NCBI GenBank assembly: GCA_902826775.1
Contig: CADEHE010000001.1
Coordinates: forward strand, 62,001-126,000
From: an uncultured Pseudomonadota bacterium
GTDB taxonomy: Bacteria; Pseudomonadota; Gammaproteobacteria; Burkholderiales; JALYOK01
Length of the DNA: 64,000 nucleotides
Reading direction: 5' to 3'
Shown here: positions 33,160-41,484 of the stretch, one piece after another
How positions within the stretch are numbered: position 1 is the stretch's first letter
Layout of the letters: every line of letters begins with the position of its first letter
The notes under the pieces: model-generated
What the model saw: only the letters and a program-made list of their open reading frames with translations
Database searches by the model: none
Told to the model about the DNA's origin: nothing
Program-made: the position numbers and the translations under genes

Positions 33160-33963
33160 TTAGCTGTTCTTCCAGACTGAATAGAACATTTCGGAGGACA
33201 GCAGAAACAAAAACATCGCCCACACTTTCTTGAGCGTGGCGATGGGCAGGCGATGCGACATACGCACGCCCAGCGGCACGGTAAAAAGGCTGAATAGGGT
33301 AATCCCCAGCAAAGCCGGCAAGTATACATAGCCGAAATGTGGCGCCGGCAGCCCGGCCACGCGCCAGCCGCTGACAATGTAGCCGAGCACGCTTGCAATC
33401 GCGATCGGAAAGCCGATGGCCGATGAGGTGCCGATGGCACTGCGCATCGTCACGTTCGACCAAATCATGAACGGAATGGCCAGCGCCGCCCCGCCAATGC
33501 CCACCAACGCTGATACCGCACCGATGAACGCACCCGCGGAGAGCATGCCGGCGGACCCCGGCAACTGCCGCGACGGTTTCGGTTTGCGGTCGATGAGAAG
33601 CTGAATCGCCACGTACAGCAAGAAGGTGGCAAAAATGATCTTGAGCACGTTGGTCGGCAATAGCGTGGCGATGTAGCTGCCGAGCAAGCTGCCGAGGATG
33701 ATGCCTGGTGTGATGCGGCGAAAAATCCGCCAATCGACGGCGCCGCGCGCGTGATGCTCGCGAAAGCTCGAAACGGAAGTAAACACGATGCAAGCCATCG
33801 CGGTGGCCAGCGCGATGTGCATAACATGCTCGTGCGGCACACCGCGCATGCCGAACACCATGACTAGTACCGGAACGATGACACCACCGCCGCCAATGCC
33901 GAGCAAACCCGCGATGAAGCCGACGAAGGCGCCGAGCGCGCCGTAGATGAGCCAATATTCCAA
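33160..33963 (-). CDS. TauE/SafE-family membrane transporter
   Basis: A 267-residue integral membrane protein with about eight helices. The first helix has GALGAFVGFIAGLLGIGGGG, the family signature; an internal repeat LVGIGGAALAIPFMIW lies in the second half. Family members export sulfite, sulfoacetate or similar organic anions. The start is a TTG at 33963. It meets the LDH2-type gene tail to tail with 7 bp between them. Confidence 0.85.
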   Translation of the reverse strand: MEYWLIYGALGAFVGFIAGLLGIGGGGVIVPVLVMVFGMRGVPHEHVMHIALATAMACIVFTSVSSFREHHARGAVDWRIFRRITPGIILGSLLGSYIATLLPTNVLKIIFATFLLYVAIQLLIDRKPKPSRQLPGSAGMLSAGAFIGAVSALVGIGGAALAIPFMIWSNVTMRSAIGTSSAIGFPIAIASVLGYIVSGWRVAGLPAPHFGYVYLPALLGITLFSLFTVPLGVRMSHRLPIATLKKVWAMFLFLLSSEMFYSVWKNS

Positions 33964-34088
33964 CTAATAAAATTCCCGTAAGAGTGTGCTGGCCGAAGCT
34001 CAGCGATTCGCGATTCCAGTCAGGCTACAGGTCCGAAAAGCTCACCGTGCAGCGAGGGGCCTGACTACAGGTGTTGCTATGCCCTGGA

Positions 34089-34544
34089 TCAGCGCATGAG
34101 TTTTTCGCTGATGAACGCCCATTCGCGCGGATCCACCGGTGTGATGGAAAGGCGGTTGCCGCGCTGCAAGATGCGCATGTTGGCGAGTGCTTTGTGTTTG
34201 CGCAATTCCTCCAGCGGCACTATTGGCACTTTGCGCATGAATTTGACGTCGACGTGAAACCAAACCGGCTTGTCGCGCGTGGCCTTGGGCTCGAAGTAAT
34301 CGCTTTTCTTATTGAATTGTGTCTCGTCCGGGTAGGCGAGCTTGGCGACTTCGGCAATGCCGACGATGCCGGGCGGATCGCAGTTAGAGTGATAGAAAAA
34401 CGCTTGATCGCCAAGCGCCATTTGATCTCTCATGAAGTTGCGTGCTTGAAAGTTACGCACGCCGGTCCAGGCGGTGACTTTGTCTTTTGCGAGCGCGTCG
34501 ATGGAATACGCGTCGGGTTCGGATTTCATTAGCCAGTAGCGCAT
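34089..34544 (-). CDS. EVE-domain protein
   Basis: A 151-residue PUA-like EVE protein, related to thymocyte nuclear protein 1. Signatures: YWLMKSEPDAYSIDAL, WTGVRNFQARNFMRDQM, GDQAFFYHSNCDPPGIVGIA and DPREWAFISEKLMR. EVE domains are proposed to bind modified nucleobases. The gene lies downstream of the 6S RNA and zapA on the same strand, the arrangement common in betaproteobacteria. Confidence 0.88.
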   Translation of the reverse strand: MRYWLMKSEPDAYSIDALAKDKVTAWTGVRNFQARNFMRDQMALGDQAFFYHSNCDPPGIVGIAEVAKLAYPDETQFNKKSDYFEPKATRDKPVWFHVDVKFMRKVPIVPLEELRKHKALANMRILQRGNRLSITPVDPREWAFISEKLMR

Positions 34545-34664
34545 GGGTTACTTGCCGTGAGCGAACGATTTGGACAGTTTGTTGTGCCGAGGACTAGAGT
34601 CGGTGGCGAGCGCTGAGCGCGCAGAGCGGACTGCGTCGCTTGCCCGCCGCGCCCGCTTAGAAAA

Positions 34665-34850
34665 GGTCCCCCACCTGTGCCGTCTGGCCTGCATCTTGAA
34701 CCCTCACACCAAAAAGGTGGTCGTCCACCGAGCACATCAGGCAATTCCGCCGTGGGATTCGCACAACAGCACTCTGTAAAGCAGACGTCCGGGTTAGATG
34801 ATTATCGGTTCAAAGAATATAAGGCCTGTCGCGAACACCGCAGGGGGTTG
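34665..34850 (-). ncRNA. ssrS: 6S RNA
   Basis: Regulator that binds sigma-70 RNA polymerase. The minus strand begins CCCCCTGCGGTGTTCGCGAC, continues through AGGCCTTATATTCTTTGAAC and TGCTCGGTGGACGACCACC, and ends GGCACAGGTGGGGGACC. The two ends pair through CCCCC/GGGGG, giving the long bulged hairpin of 6S RNA. The position between zapA and the EVE gene on the same strand is diagnostic. A TTTTC run follows the 3' end. Exact ends are estimates. Confidence 0.9.
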
Positions 34851-34860
34851 ATCGTGGTGC

Positions 34861-35166
34861 TTAGAATAACTTCTCTTGCTCGTTCAATACTTGGTCGATG
34901 GATGCACTCATGTCTTCGACCTTTTGTTTGAGCGGCGCAAGATCGGGGCCCTTGGGCTTCTTGCTCACGAGTTCGTGCGCAATGTTGAGCGCCGCCATCA
35001 GCGCGATGCGCTCGGTGCCGACGACCTTGCCGCTATCGTGCAGTTCTTTCATCTTGGTGTCGGCAAGCTGCACGGCTGCCATCAATTGCTTCTCTTCGCC
35101 CGGCGGGCACGCGAGCCGAAATTGGCGGCCGAACAAGGAGACATCTACTGCTTTCGCATCGCTCAT
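34861..35166 (-). CDS. zapA: cell division protein ZapA
   Basis: A 101-residue FtsZ-ring stabiliser. The N-terminal VDVSLFGRQFRLACPPGEEK matches the ZapA globular domain, followed by ALMAALNIAHEL and a coiled coil ending SIDQVLNEQEKLF. It is placed between the zapB-like gene and 6S RNA as in related bacteria. Stop-to-start distance to the upstream gene is 14 bp, so they are co-transcribed. Confidence 0.9.
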   Translation of the reverse strand: MSDAKAVDVSLFGRQFRLACPPGEEKQLMAAVQLADTKMKELHDSGKVVGTERIALMAALNIAHELVSKKPKGPDLAPLKQKVEDMSASIDQVLNEQEKLF

Positions 35167-35180
35167 GGTTGGCTTTCCCG

Positions 35181-35375
35181 CTAGGCTTCGGGTATTTGTT
35201 CGAGCAGCGATTCCAAGCGTCGCGCTGCTTCATCCAGGCGCGCGTTGGTGCGCTTGTTTTCGTCGATCTGCTGCGCCAATTGCTGCCGCAAGCCTTGGTT
35301 TTCGGTGCGCAGTTTACGGGTAACCGCGATCAGCTGCGCGAGCTTGGATTCGAGTGCTTGGAGTTCGTTTTCCAT
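35181..35375 (-). CDS. ZapB-like coiled-coil protein
   Basis: A 64-residue protein that is almost entirely coiled coil: ALESKLAQLIAVTRKLRTEN and GLRQQLAQQIDENKRTNARL. Small proteins like this precede zapA in many beta- and gammaproteobacteria (family TIGR02449) and are thought to assist the Z ring. The start ATG 35375 is clear. It is short but well supported by its context. Confidence 0.82.
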   Translation of the reverse strand: MENELQALESKLAQLIAVTRKLRTENQGLRQQLAQQIDENKRTNARLDEAARRLESLLEQIPEA

Positions 35376-35532
35376 GGCGCAACACTATAGAGGCGCGGCG
35401 AGTCCGGGTCAATCTTGACGCGTTGCCAAAAAACAAACCTAGCACGATATTCGCCGGCGAAACGGCCATCGCAGCAGCATTGGGCGCGTCTAACGTACCA
35501 TTATGTGTTTCCGACCCGCTGAGAATGCCGCC

Positions 35533-36372
35533 ATGCCATTCACTACGCTAATTTCCACCGCAGAGCTTGCCGCGCAGGCGAGCGATCCGAATTACGTCAT
35601 CGTCGACTGCCGCCACTTGCTGACCGATATCGGCTACGGGCGGCGCGAATATGCCAAAGCGCACATCCCGGGCGCGCGTTTTGCGCACCTCGACGAAGAT
35701 CTCTCCGCCAAGCCCAACGGTAAGAACGGCCGCCACCCGTTGCCAGATGCGGAGTGGCTGGGCGCAAAGTTTGGCGCGATGGGTATCGACGCCAGCAAGC
35801 AGGTGGTGTGTTACGACGATGCCGGTGGGGCGATTGCCGGGCGCACTTGGTGGTCACTGCGCTGGCTCGGCCACGATGCCGTCGCGGTGCTCGATGGCGG
35901 GATCACTAAATGGATGAAAGAGGGCCGGCCGGTGACCGACGCTACGTCCTCGTTCGCGCCTGCCAAGTTCATCGCCAAGCCGAAGCCCTCTTTCGTCGAC
36001 GCCCAGTACGTGCTGGAAAACTTGCGCCGCCCTGGCACGCTGGTGATCGACGCCCGCGCCAACGACCGCTTCCACGGCCAGAACGAGACCATCGATCCGG
36101 TGGCAGGCCACATCCCGGGCGCAATCAACCGTTTTTTCAAAGATAACCTCACCGCCGAGGGCACTTACAAGCCCGCGGCGCAACTGCGCGAAGAATTCGA
36201 GCGCATCCTGAAGGGGATGCCGCCCAGCGCGGTAGTGAATCAGTGCGGTTCGGGCGTTACCGCGTGCCACAACCTGCTGGCGATGGAAATTGCCGGGCTG
36301 ACCGGTGCTAGGCTTTACCCGGGCTCTTGGAGCGACTGGATCACCGATCCGAGCAGGCCGGTGGCGAAGTAA
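35533..36372 (+). CDS. sseA: 3-mercaptopyruvate sulfurtransferase / rhodanese
   Basis: A 279-residue two-domain sulfurtransferase that moves sulfane sulfur from mercaptopyruvate or thiosulfate. The inactive N-terminal domain has VVCYDDAGGAIAGRTWW; the active C-terminal loop is Cys238 in NQCGSGVTACHN, CGSGVTA being the mercaptopyruvate type. AGHIPGAINRFFKDNL and YPGSWSDWI are conserved. The ATG at 35533 is chosen over upstream codons because MPFTTLISTAELA begins the domain. An inverted-repeat element follows. Confidence 0.88.
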   Translation: MPFTTLISTAELAAQASDPNYVIVDCRHLLTDIGYGRREYAKAHIPGARFAHLDEDLSAKPNGKNGRHPLPDAEWLGAKFGAMGIDASKQVVCYDDAGGAIAGRTWWSLRWLGHDAVAVLDGGITKWMKEGRPVTDATSSFAPAKFIAKPKPSFVDAQYVLENLRRPGTLVIDARANDRFHGQNETIDPVAGHIPGAINRFFKDNLTAEGTYKPAAQLREEFERILKGMPPSAVVNQCGSGVTACHNLLAMEIAGLTGARLYPGSWSDWITDPSRPVAK

Positions 36373-36384
36373 GGAGGGCGGGTT

Positions 36385-36608
36385 AAAGGAGGCGCGGGGG
36401 AACCCCCTGCCCCCGCGCTCGCCCTTGGAGGCGTGGTCGCCGAAACAGGGCGCTTGCGCGCCGTTGAAGCAAAAAGCAACTGCGGCCGAGGGAAAAAGTC
36501 GCCAGTATTTTTCAATACGGCGCGTGCAGAACGAGCGCGGGGGCACGCGAAGATGAGCGAAGCTCAGACTTCGCCTGCCTTGGCTTAGGTTCCCCCGCGC
36601 CCTCCTTT
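36385..36608. repeat. inverted-repeat element A upstream of the toxin-antitoxin locus
   Basis: Left arm 36385-36404 (AAAGGAGGCGCGGGGGAACC) and right arm 36588-36608 are inverted copies with one extra C. The left side also folds alone: GCGCGGGGG / CCCCCGCGC at 36392-36418. The interior is noncoding. Similar end sequences recur at 37097-37120 and 37301-37325. It resembles a small nonautonomous element. Confidence 0.6.
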
Positions 36609-36621
36609 TACTTGCAGATTT

Positions 36622-36652
36622 GCATATTATATGCTAGTTTGCGCATATATGC
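36622..36652. promoter_or_regulatory. paired AT-rich palindromes, likely operator/promoter of xre-res
   Basis: GCATATTATATGC (36622-36634) and GCATATATGC (36643-36652) are palindromes with centres about 20 bp apart, two helical turns, 18 bp upstream of the antitoxin ATG. Such spaced sites suit cooperative binding by the Xre antitoxin. They are embedded in the only AT-rich stretch nearby, which should hold the promoter. Confidence 0.6.
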
Positions 36653-36669
36653 ATACAGGAGTATCCCGC

Positions 36670-37086
36670 ATGCCCGCGTTAGCTCGAGAAGCCGCTCAGC
36701 CCTATGTTGCCGAGCGCAGCAGCGAAGCGTCTCACGACGCCGCCGCGATGCTCGGCTTTTTTCGCATCATGACGCTCTGGGGCGCGAGCAATCCGCAGAT
36801 GCGCCGCATCCTCGGTTCGCCGCCGGAACGCACCTTTTACGAATGGAAAGCGGGCCGTGTGAAGCGCTTGCCGGAAGACGTGATGCGCCGCATTGGCTAC
36901 GTCGCGGGCGTGTTTAAGGCACTGCAAATGCTCTATGCCGACACCGCGCAGGCCGATTCCTGGGTCAGCAGACCGAACCGCTACTTTGCCGGCCAAGCTC
37001 CGCTCGAACGCATGGCCGCAGGCGACGTAACGGATTTGGCGATAGTGCGTGCTTACGTCGATGCGGCGCGGGCACCGTGGTCGTAA
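36670..37086 (+). CDS. Xre/MbcA/ParS-type antitoxin
   Basis: A 138-residue antitoxin of the RES-Xre (MbcTA/ParST) type. Start ATG 36670 follows AGGAG with 8 bases of spacing. Residues 25-75 form the Xre-like helical domain (LGFFRIMTLWGASNPQMRRI); the C-terminal MbcA/ParS/Xre toxin-binding part includes YFAGQAPLERMAAGDVTDLA. Related antitoxins repress their own operon. The partner RES gene lies unusually far downstream, 240 bp, because an inverted-repeat element fills the gap. Confidence 0.83.
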   Translation: MPALAREAAQPYVAERSSEASHDAAAMLGFFRIMTLWGASNPQMRRILGSPPERTFYEWKAGRVKRLPEDVMRRIGYVAGVFKALQMLYADTAQADSWVSRPNRYFAGQAPLERMAAGDVTDLAIVRAYVDAARAPWS

Positions 37087-37326
37087 AGTCGAGGCTCGGG
37101 GGAACCCCCTACCCCGCGCTCCTTCTGCTGCGGCCGTGCCTGTCGTGTGGGGTACGCTGGCAAGTGGCTCGTAAGCTGGGGGAATATTGGCCACTTTGTT
37201 CGGGATTTCACAAAGAGGGTGTCGGAGCACCCACACGATGGGCACGGCTAAAATCAGAACGAATTCGGAGCACGGGGAAATTGGCGAAACCCAAGCTTCG
37301 CCGAGGGTTTCCCCGCGCTTACCTTT
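37087..37326. repeat. inverted-repeat element B between antitoxin and toxin
   Basis: This 240-bp noncoding gap starts with CGGGGGAACCCCCTACCCCG (37097) and ends GAGGGTTTCCCCGCGCTTAC before the RES ATG. The ends resemble those of element A, in inverted order. No ribosome site typical of a coupled toxin-antitoxin operon remains except whatever the element supplies. Confidence 0.55.
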
Positions 37327-38046
37327 ATGATCAGTTGGCCTCACGCCACCCGCATCATCGCGTCCAAGTACCCGCCGATCAATTTATTCGAGCGCCTCTC
37401 ACCCGACCCTGCAGTGTGGGAGGCATTGATCGCCGCGGAGATGTTGGTCAACCCGCGCGTGCGCGACGAAATCGGCGAGATACGCTTAGTCTCGAAGGAA
37501 GATCGCATCAGCGGACCGGGGGCCAGTTACGTCATGTCCTCGTTCACGCACCTGAACCCAAAGGGCTCGCGCTTCAGCGACGGCAGCTACGGCGTTTACT
37601 ATGCCGCACGCGAGTTCGAAACGGCGCTGCGCGAGACCGCATTTCACTTCGGGCGCTATGCGGCCGATAGCGATGACGGCCCGCGCTACGAAGACATGCG
37701 AGTACTTGTAGGCACGATCGAGCACCGTTTTCACGATGCTGCCGCGCTGTCTGAGAAAGAGCGCTCGGCGATTCTCGATCCCAATTCGTATGCCGCCAGC
37801 CAGGCTTACGCGCGTGAGTTACGCGAGGCGGGCAGCGACGGCATCGTTTACCCGAGTGTGCGCAATGCGGGCGGACACTGCGTCGGTGCGTTTCGCCCGA
37901 ACGTGGTCGGCATTCCGGTGCAGAGCAAGCACCTGCGCTACCACTGGGACGGCAAACAAGTTGAGCGTTATTTTGATTACAGCGACGATTTGTGGCGGCC
38001 GGTTTGGGACAAGCAAACTAGGCAACCAAGCCACGCAGGCACATAG
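37327..38046 (+). CDS. RES-domain toxin (NAD-depleting)
   Basis: A 239-residue RES protein; characterised members degrade NAD+ by phosphorolysis or act as ADP-ribosyltransferases. The named residues are visible: Arg in FERLSPD or in SRFSDGSYGVYYAA (Arg82), Glu in ETALRETAFHF and Ser176 in GIVYPSVRNAGG. Length is typical for full RES toxins with an N-terminal helical part. The start ATG 37327 directly follows repeat element B. The gene appears intact, so the system is probably functional. Confidence 0.86.
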   Translation: MISWPHATRIIASKYPPINLFERLSPDPAVWEALIAAEMLVNPRVRDEIGEIRLVSKEDRISGPGASYVMSSFTHLNPKGSRFSDGSYGVYYAAREFETALRETAFHFGRYAADSDDGPRYEDMRVLVGTIEHRFHDAAALSEKERSAILDPNSYAASQAYARELREAGSDGIVYPSVRNAGGHCVGAFRPNVVGIPVQSKHLRYHWDGKQVERYFDYSDDLWRPVWDKQTRQPSHAGT

Positions 38047-38064
38047 GCCAGCGTTTCGGCAGGC

Positions 38065-40128
38065 TTAGTCCTTCCGCTTCATCCAAACCGCAGTGTCATG
38101 AAACACCGCCCCGCCATTCGGCCAGCCCGGCTCGGCGCTGGTCAGGCTGTTGATGCCGATGCTGTTTTCGAACGCGTGATTCGGCCAGATGCCCTCCACG
38201 ACCACGACACCGCGTTGTTGACCTTCCTGCGCTTTGGCGTGCACGATCACTTCGCCGCGCTCATTTCCGATGCGCACACGCTCGCCGTTAGCGACACCCA
38301 GTGCGGCGCAGTCTTCAGGATGAATTAGAGCAGTCGGACGCTGCTCGCGTTTGAGCGAGCCAGGGGTTTCGGTAAAACTGGAATTGAGAAAAGTGCGGGC
38401 CGGTGCTGCCACCAGGCGATACGGCTTTTGCGCAGTGGCGTTGTCGATCACGTCCAGATGATCCGGCAGCACCGGCATCTCTTGCCAGCGCCCGCCGAAA
38501 CGCTGCCAGTCGGCGCGGAAGTGGAACTTCTTATCCGCCGTGTCGAAGCCGTCGAGAAAATGCATGCGCTCGAACGGATACGCGAAATCTTGGCCGCCAC
38601 GTTCGTAGTTTGTCTGCGCGTCCCACATGCCGGAGCGACGCAGCGTCTCGTCCATGATCTCCCACGCGCTCATATTGAAGCCGCGGTGCTGCGCGCCGAG
38701 ACGTTTAGCCAGTTCGCAAACCACATAATGATTTTCGCGCGCTTCGCCCGGCGCTTCGACGAGCTTGCGCGCAACTTGGAAAGTGGTGTGGCCGCTGGCC
38801 GTATAGAAATCATCATGCTCTAAGAACATGGTCGCCGGCAGCACGACGTCGGCATAGGCGGCGGTTTCGGTCATGAACTGTTCATGCACGCAGAGGAACA
38901 AATCTTCGCGCGCCAGTCCTGCATGCACTTTGTGCAGCTCGGGGCACACCATAGCCGGATTGGTGTTCTGCACCAGCATCGCCGTCACCGGCGGCCCGCC
39001 GCCCAGCGCATCGGGCTCGTTCATGAGAATCGGGCCAAGACGCGACTGATCCAGCTCGCGCAGCGCCGGATCGAGCATGTCGGTGCCCTCGATCAAGGAA
39101 CGCTCGAGCGGATAGATGCCGGTGTGACCATAGAGCGCGCCGCCGCCGCGGTGTTGCCACGCGCCGGTGACTGCGGGCAGGCAAGTTACCGCATGCATGT
39201 TGGCGGCGCCGTTGCGCGAGCGCGAAAAGCCGTGATGGCAGCGGATGAAACTATTCTTGTGGCTGCCGTACAGGCGCGCGAATTCGACGATGGTCTCCGT
39301 CGGCAGGCCGGTGATCGCGCTGGCCCATTGCGGCGTGCGCGTGCGCACGTGCGCGGCCAGCTCGTCCGGACAATCGGTATAGCGGCGCAAATAATCCCAG
39401 TCGGCGTAACCTTCGGCGAAGAGCACATGCATCACCGCGCAGGCGAGCGCGCCGTCGGTGCCGGGACGCACCGCGAGGTGCAAATGCGCCTTCTCCGCCG
39501 TGGCGGTGCGATACGGGTCGACCACCACCAATTTTGCCCCGCGCTTGCGCGCCGCCATCGCGTGCTGCATCACATTGACTTGCGTGTGCACCGGATTGCC
39601 GCCCCAGATGACGATGACCTGCGCATGCTCGGCCGCTTCGCGCAAATCGACACCGCGCTTGCTGCCGACGCCGGCGATCCAGCCCGAATCCGACAGCGCC
39701 ACGCAAATGGTCGAGTACCAGCGCGAATACTTCATCGCGTGGCGCAAGCGCTGGATGCCGTCGCGCTGCACCAAGCCCATGGTGCCCGCGTAGAAATAGG
39801 GCCACACCGTCTCGCTGCCGTAGCGTGCGGCCTTGTCGGCGAAGGCTTCGGCAACGCGATCGAGTGCCGTGCTCCAATCGACACGCTTCCACCGCCCTGA
39901 ACCTTTCGGTCCATCGCGCAACATCGGATAGAGCAGCCGGTCCGGATGATGCGCGCGCTCGGCGTAACGCGAGACTTTTTCGCAAATCACGCCGTCGGTG
40001 TAAGAGTTGCGATGCGATCCGCGCACACGGCCGATGGTTCGCGCATCGACGATTTCGACATCGAGCGCGCACGTGCTGGTGCAATCGTGCGGGCAAACGG
40101 AAGGGGCGATGCGTAGCGGGGCGTTCAT
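38065..40128 (-). CDS. molybdopterin-dependent oxidoreductase, DMSO reductase family
   Basis: A 687-residue protein. N-terminal iron-sulfur motif: Cys12, Cys16, Cys20 and Cys49 in VCPHDCTSTCAL and GVICEK, ligands of a 4Fe-4S cluster. Then VIVIWGGNPVHTQVN, GAKLVVVDPYRTAT and the C-terminal molybdopterin-dinucleotide domain (RPTALIHPEDCAALGV, GWPNGGAVFHDTAVWM). No Tat signal is present, so it is cytoplasmic. It resembles single-subunit oxidoreductases of the formate/polysulfide/assimilatory type; the substrate is unknown. A 274-bp upstream region holds two hairpins. Confidence 0.82.
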   Translation of the reverse strand: MNAPLRIAPSVCPHDCTSTCALDVEIVDARTIGRVRGSHRNSYTDGVICEKVSRYAERAHHPDRLLYPMLRDGPKGSGRWKRVDWSTALDRVAEAFADKAARYGSETVWPYFYAGTMGLVQRDGIQRLRHAMKYSRWYSTICVALSDSGWIAGVGSKRGVDLREAAEHAQVIVIWGGNPVHTQVNVMQHAMAARKRGAKLVVVDPYRTATAEKAHLHLAVRPGTDGALACAVMHVLFAEGYADWDYLRRYTDCPDELAAHVRTRTPQWASAITGLPTETIVEFARLYGSHKNSFIRCHHGFSRSRNGAANMHAVTCLPAVTGAWQHRGGGALYGHTGIYPLERSLIEGTDMLDPALRELDQSRLGPILMNEPDALGGGPPVTAMLVQNTNPAMVCPELHKVHAGLAREDLFLCVHEQFMTETAAYADVVLPATMFLEHDDFYTASGHTTFQVARKLVEAPGEARENHYVVCELAKRLGAQHRGFNMSAWEIMDETLRRSGMWDAQTNYERGGQDFAYPFERMHFLDGFDTADKKFHFRADWQRFGGRWQEMPVLPDHLDVIDNATAQKPYRLVAAPARTFLNSSFTETPGSLKREQRPTALIHPEDCAALGVANGERVRIGNERGEVIVHAKAQEGQQRGVVVVEGIWPNHAFENSIGINSLTSAEPGWPNGGAVFHDTAVWMKRKD

Positions 40129-40167
40129 CTTGTCGGCTTCATTGGTTCGATCCTTCGCTCAGTCTTA

Positions 40168-40213
40168 AACCTAGATCCGGCAGTTAGGCGCGACCGATTG
40201 CCGGATCTAGGTT
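40168..40213. repeat. perfect 15-bp inverted repeat
   Basis: AACCTAGATCCGGCA (40168-40182) and TGCCGGATCTAGGTT (40199-40213) around a 16-base loop, 40 bp upstream of the molybdopterin oxidoreductase start. It could be an operator, a terminator without U-run or a small repeat. The perfect arms make it notable. Confidence 0.65.
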
Positions 40214-40291
40214 AAAGCAAACAGATTGTATAAGATCGCGCAGAGTGTGATTCTGAATCAGCTCGATGCGGCAAAAATAGAACCCGTCATC

Positions 40292-40345
40292 CTCGCGCAG
40301 GCGGGGATCCAGCTTAATGTCAAATTGGGCCCCCGCCTGCGCGAG
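40292..40345. repeat. hairpin repeat of the CTCGCGCAGGCGGGG type
   Basis: CTCGCGCAGGCGGGG (40292-40306) and its exact complement (40331-40345) around a 24-base loop. The surrounding CGTCATCCTCGCGCAGGCGGGGATCCAG-like context matches a dispersed intergenic repeat common in proteobacterial genomes. A related short hairpin is at 50991-51008. Confidence 0.65.
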
Positions 40346-40402
40346 GGCGACGATGGCAATAGTTGTCTCTTAGATCCGCGATTGGAATAAGAGTCCGCGT
40401 GC

Positions 40403-41476
40403 TCACGCGGGCGCGCAAAACCGGTAGAAGAAATAGTCATCGATGAAATCATGTTCATCGGTGACGTGCTGCAACATGCGCAGATCCTGCAAACGCTGAC
40501 CCAAACTCACCGCTTGTTCACGCGTGAGCGCGTGCTGTCTGCACAGCCAATCGACCGCCTCGTGTCCGACGAAACACTCCGGATAGCTGGTGCCGCGGTA
40601 GCTGCGCGCGGCGATCAGCCCGCTCGCCACCTGCATGCCGCTCGCGACTTGGTCGAGGTCGATGGCTTCGATAACCGAGATATCTTCGACATAGCGATAG
40701 AAATAATCGCCGTCGGCGAACGGCTGCGCTTTTACGACGTGATGCAGGTATCCGCTCACCAGCAGAGCCTGGCCGATGGCGACGGCGGCAGCACGATCGC
40801 ACCGCAACCGGTTGGCCAACCACGCGCACGCCTCGCTGCCGAGAAAGCAATTCGCGTAGCTTTTGCCCAAGTATTGGCGCTGTGTGGTGCTCACGCCCCC
40901 ACCGAGCTCGCGCGCGAGTTGTGCCAAATCTTGTCCTTCGTCACGCAGCCGATGCGCGAGGGCATGGGCGTTTGCCTGCGCGTCGATACGGCCGCCGTAT
41001 TGCGGTAGTAGCGGCGCGGCAGCCCCAAGGAGCCGGCGCAGATCTTTTGCGTCGACTTCCGCGATGCCAAGCGTCGCCAGTAACCGCAGCACGACGCCCG
41101 GCGCGCTCACTTCCGCGAGCAACGGCGAGAGCGCGGGCAATAAGTCCGCCGCGCCGTGCTTACGCGCCCAGCCGCGTTCGGCCGCGGTGATGTCGAACTT
41201 TGCGTCGGTGGTTAGCACGAGTTCGAGTGCGGGAAATTTGCGCGTGAACCACGCCGCGAAGTTCGCCAGTGACGTCCCCTCTCGGCTCAAAACCCGCAAA
41301 TCCAGCACTAGCATGCGCACCGGATATTTTCGCTCTTGCTCGTTCAAGTACTCCGTTAGCGGCGCTTCGCTCGGCACCACGATTACTTTCAAACTCTGCG
41401 ACAGTAGGGCCGAGCGCCATAGCCGCAAGTTCCAGGCGGAGTCTTGCGCCAGCAGCACCAAATGAGCCTTACCCAT
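40403..41476 (-). CDS. receiver-like protein with two DEP domains
   Basis: A 357-residue soluble protein starting at ATG 41476. Residues 1-125 have an alpha/beta receiver-like pattern (HLVLLAQDSAWNLRLW, VRMLVLDLRVLS, ALELVLTTDA) without a clear phospho-acceptor set. The C-terminal half holds two DEP domains: KSYANCFLGSEACAWLANRL...GDYFYRY and TSYPECFVGHEAVDWLCRQH...DDYFFYRF. DEP domains usually tether signalling proteins to membranes or partners. It lies 8 bp after the GGDEF-EAL gene, so it is probably part of a c-di-GMP module. Confidence 0.75.
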   Translation of the reverse strand: MGKAHLVLLAQDSAWNLRLWRSALLSQSLKVIVVPSEAPLTEYLNEQERKYPVRMLVLDLRVLSREGTSLANFAAWFTRKFPALELVLTTDAKFDITAAERGWARKHGAADLLPALSPLLAEVSAPGVVLRLLATLGIAEVDAKDLRRLLGAAAPLLPQYGGRIDAQANAHALAHRLRDEGQDLAQLARELGGGVSTTQRQYLGKSYANCFLGSEACAWLANRLRCDRAAAVAIGQALLVSGYLHHVVKAQPFADGDYFYRYVEDISVIEAIDLDQVASGMQVASGLIAARSYRGTSYPECFVGHEAVDWLCRQHALTREQAVSLGQRLQDLRMLQHVTDEHDFIDDYFFYRFCAPA

Positions 41477-41484
41477 GGGGCGGC

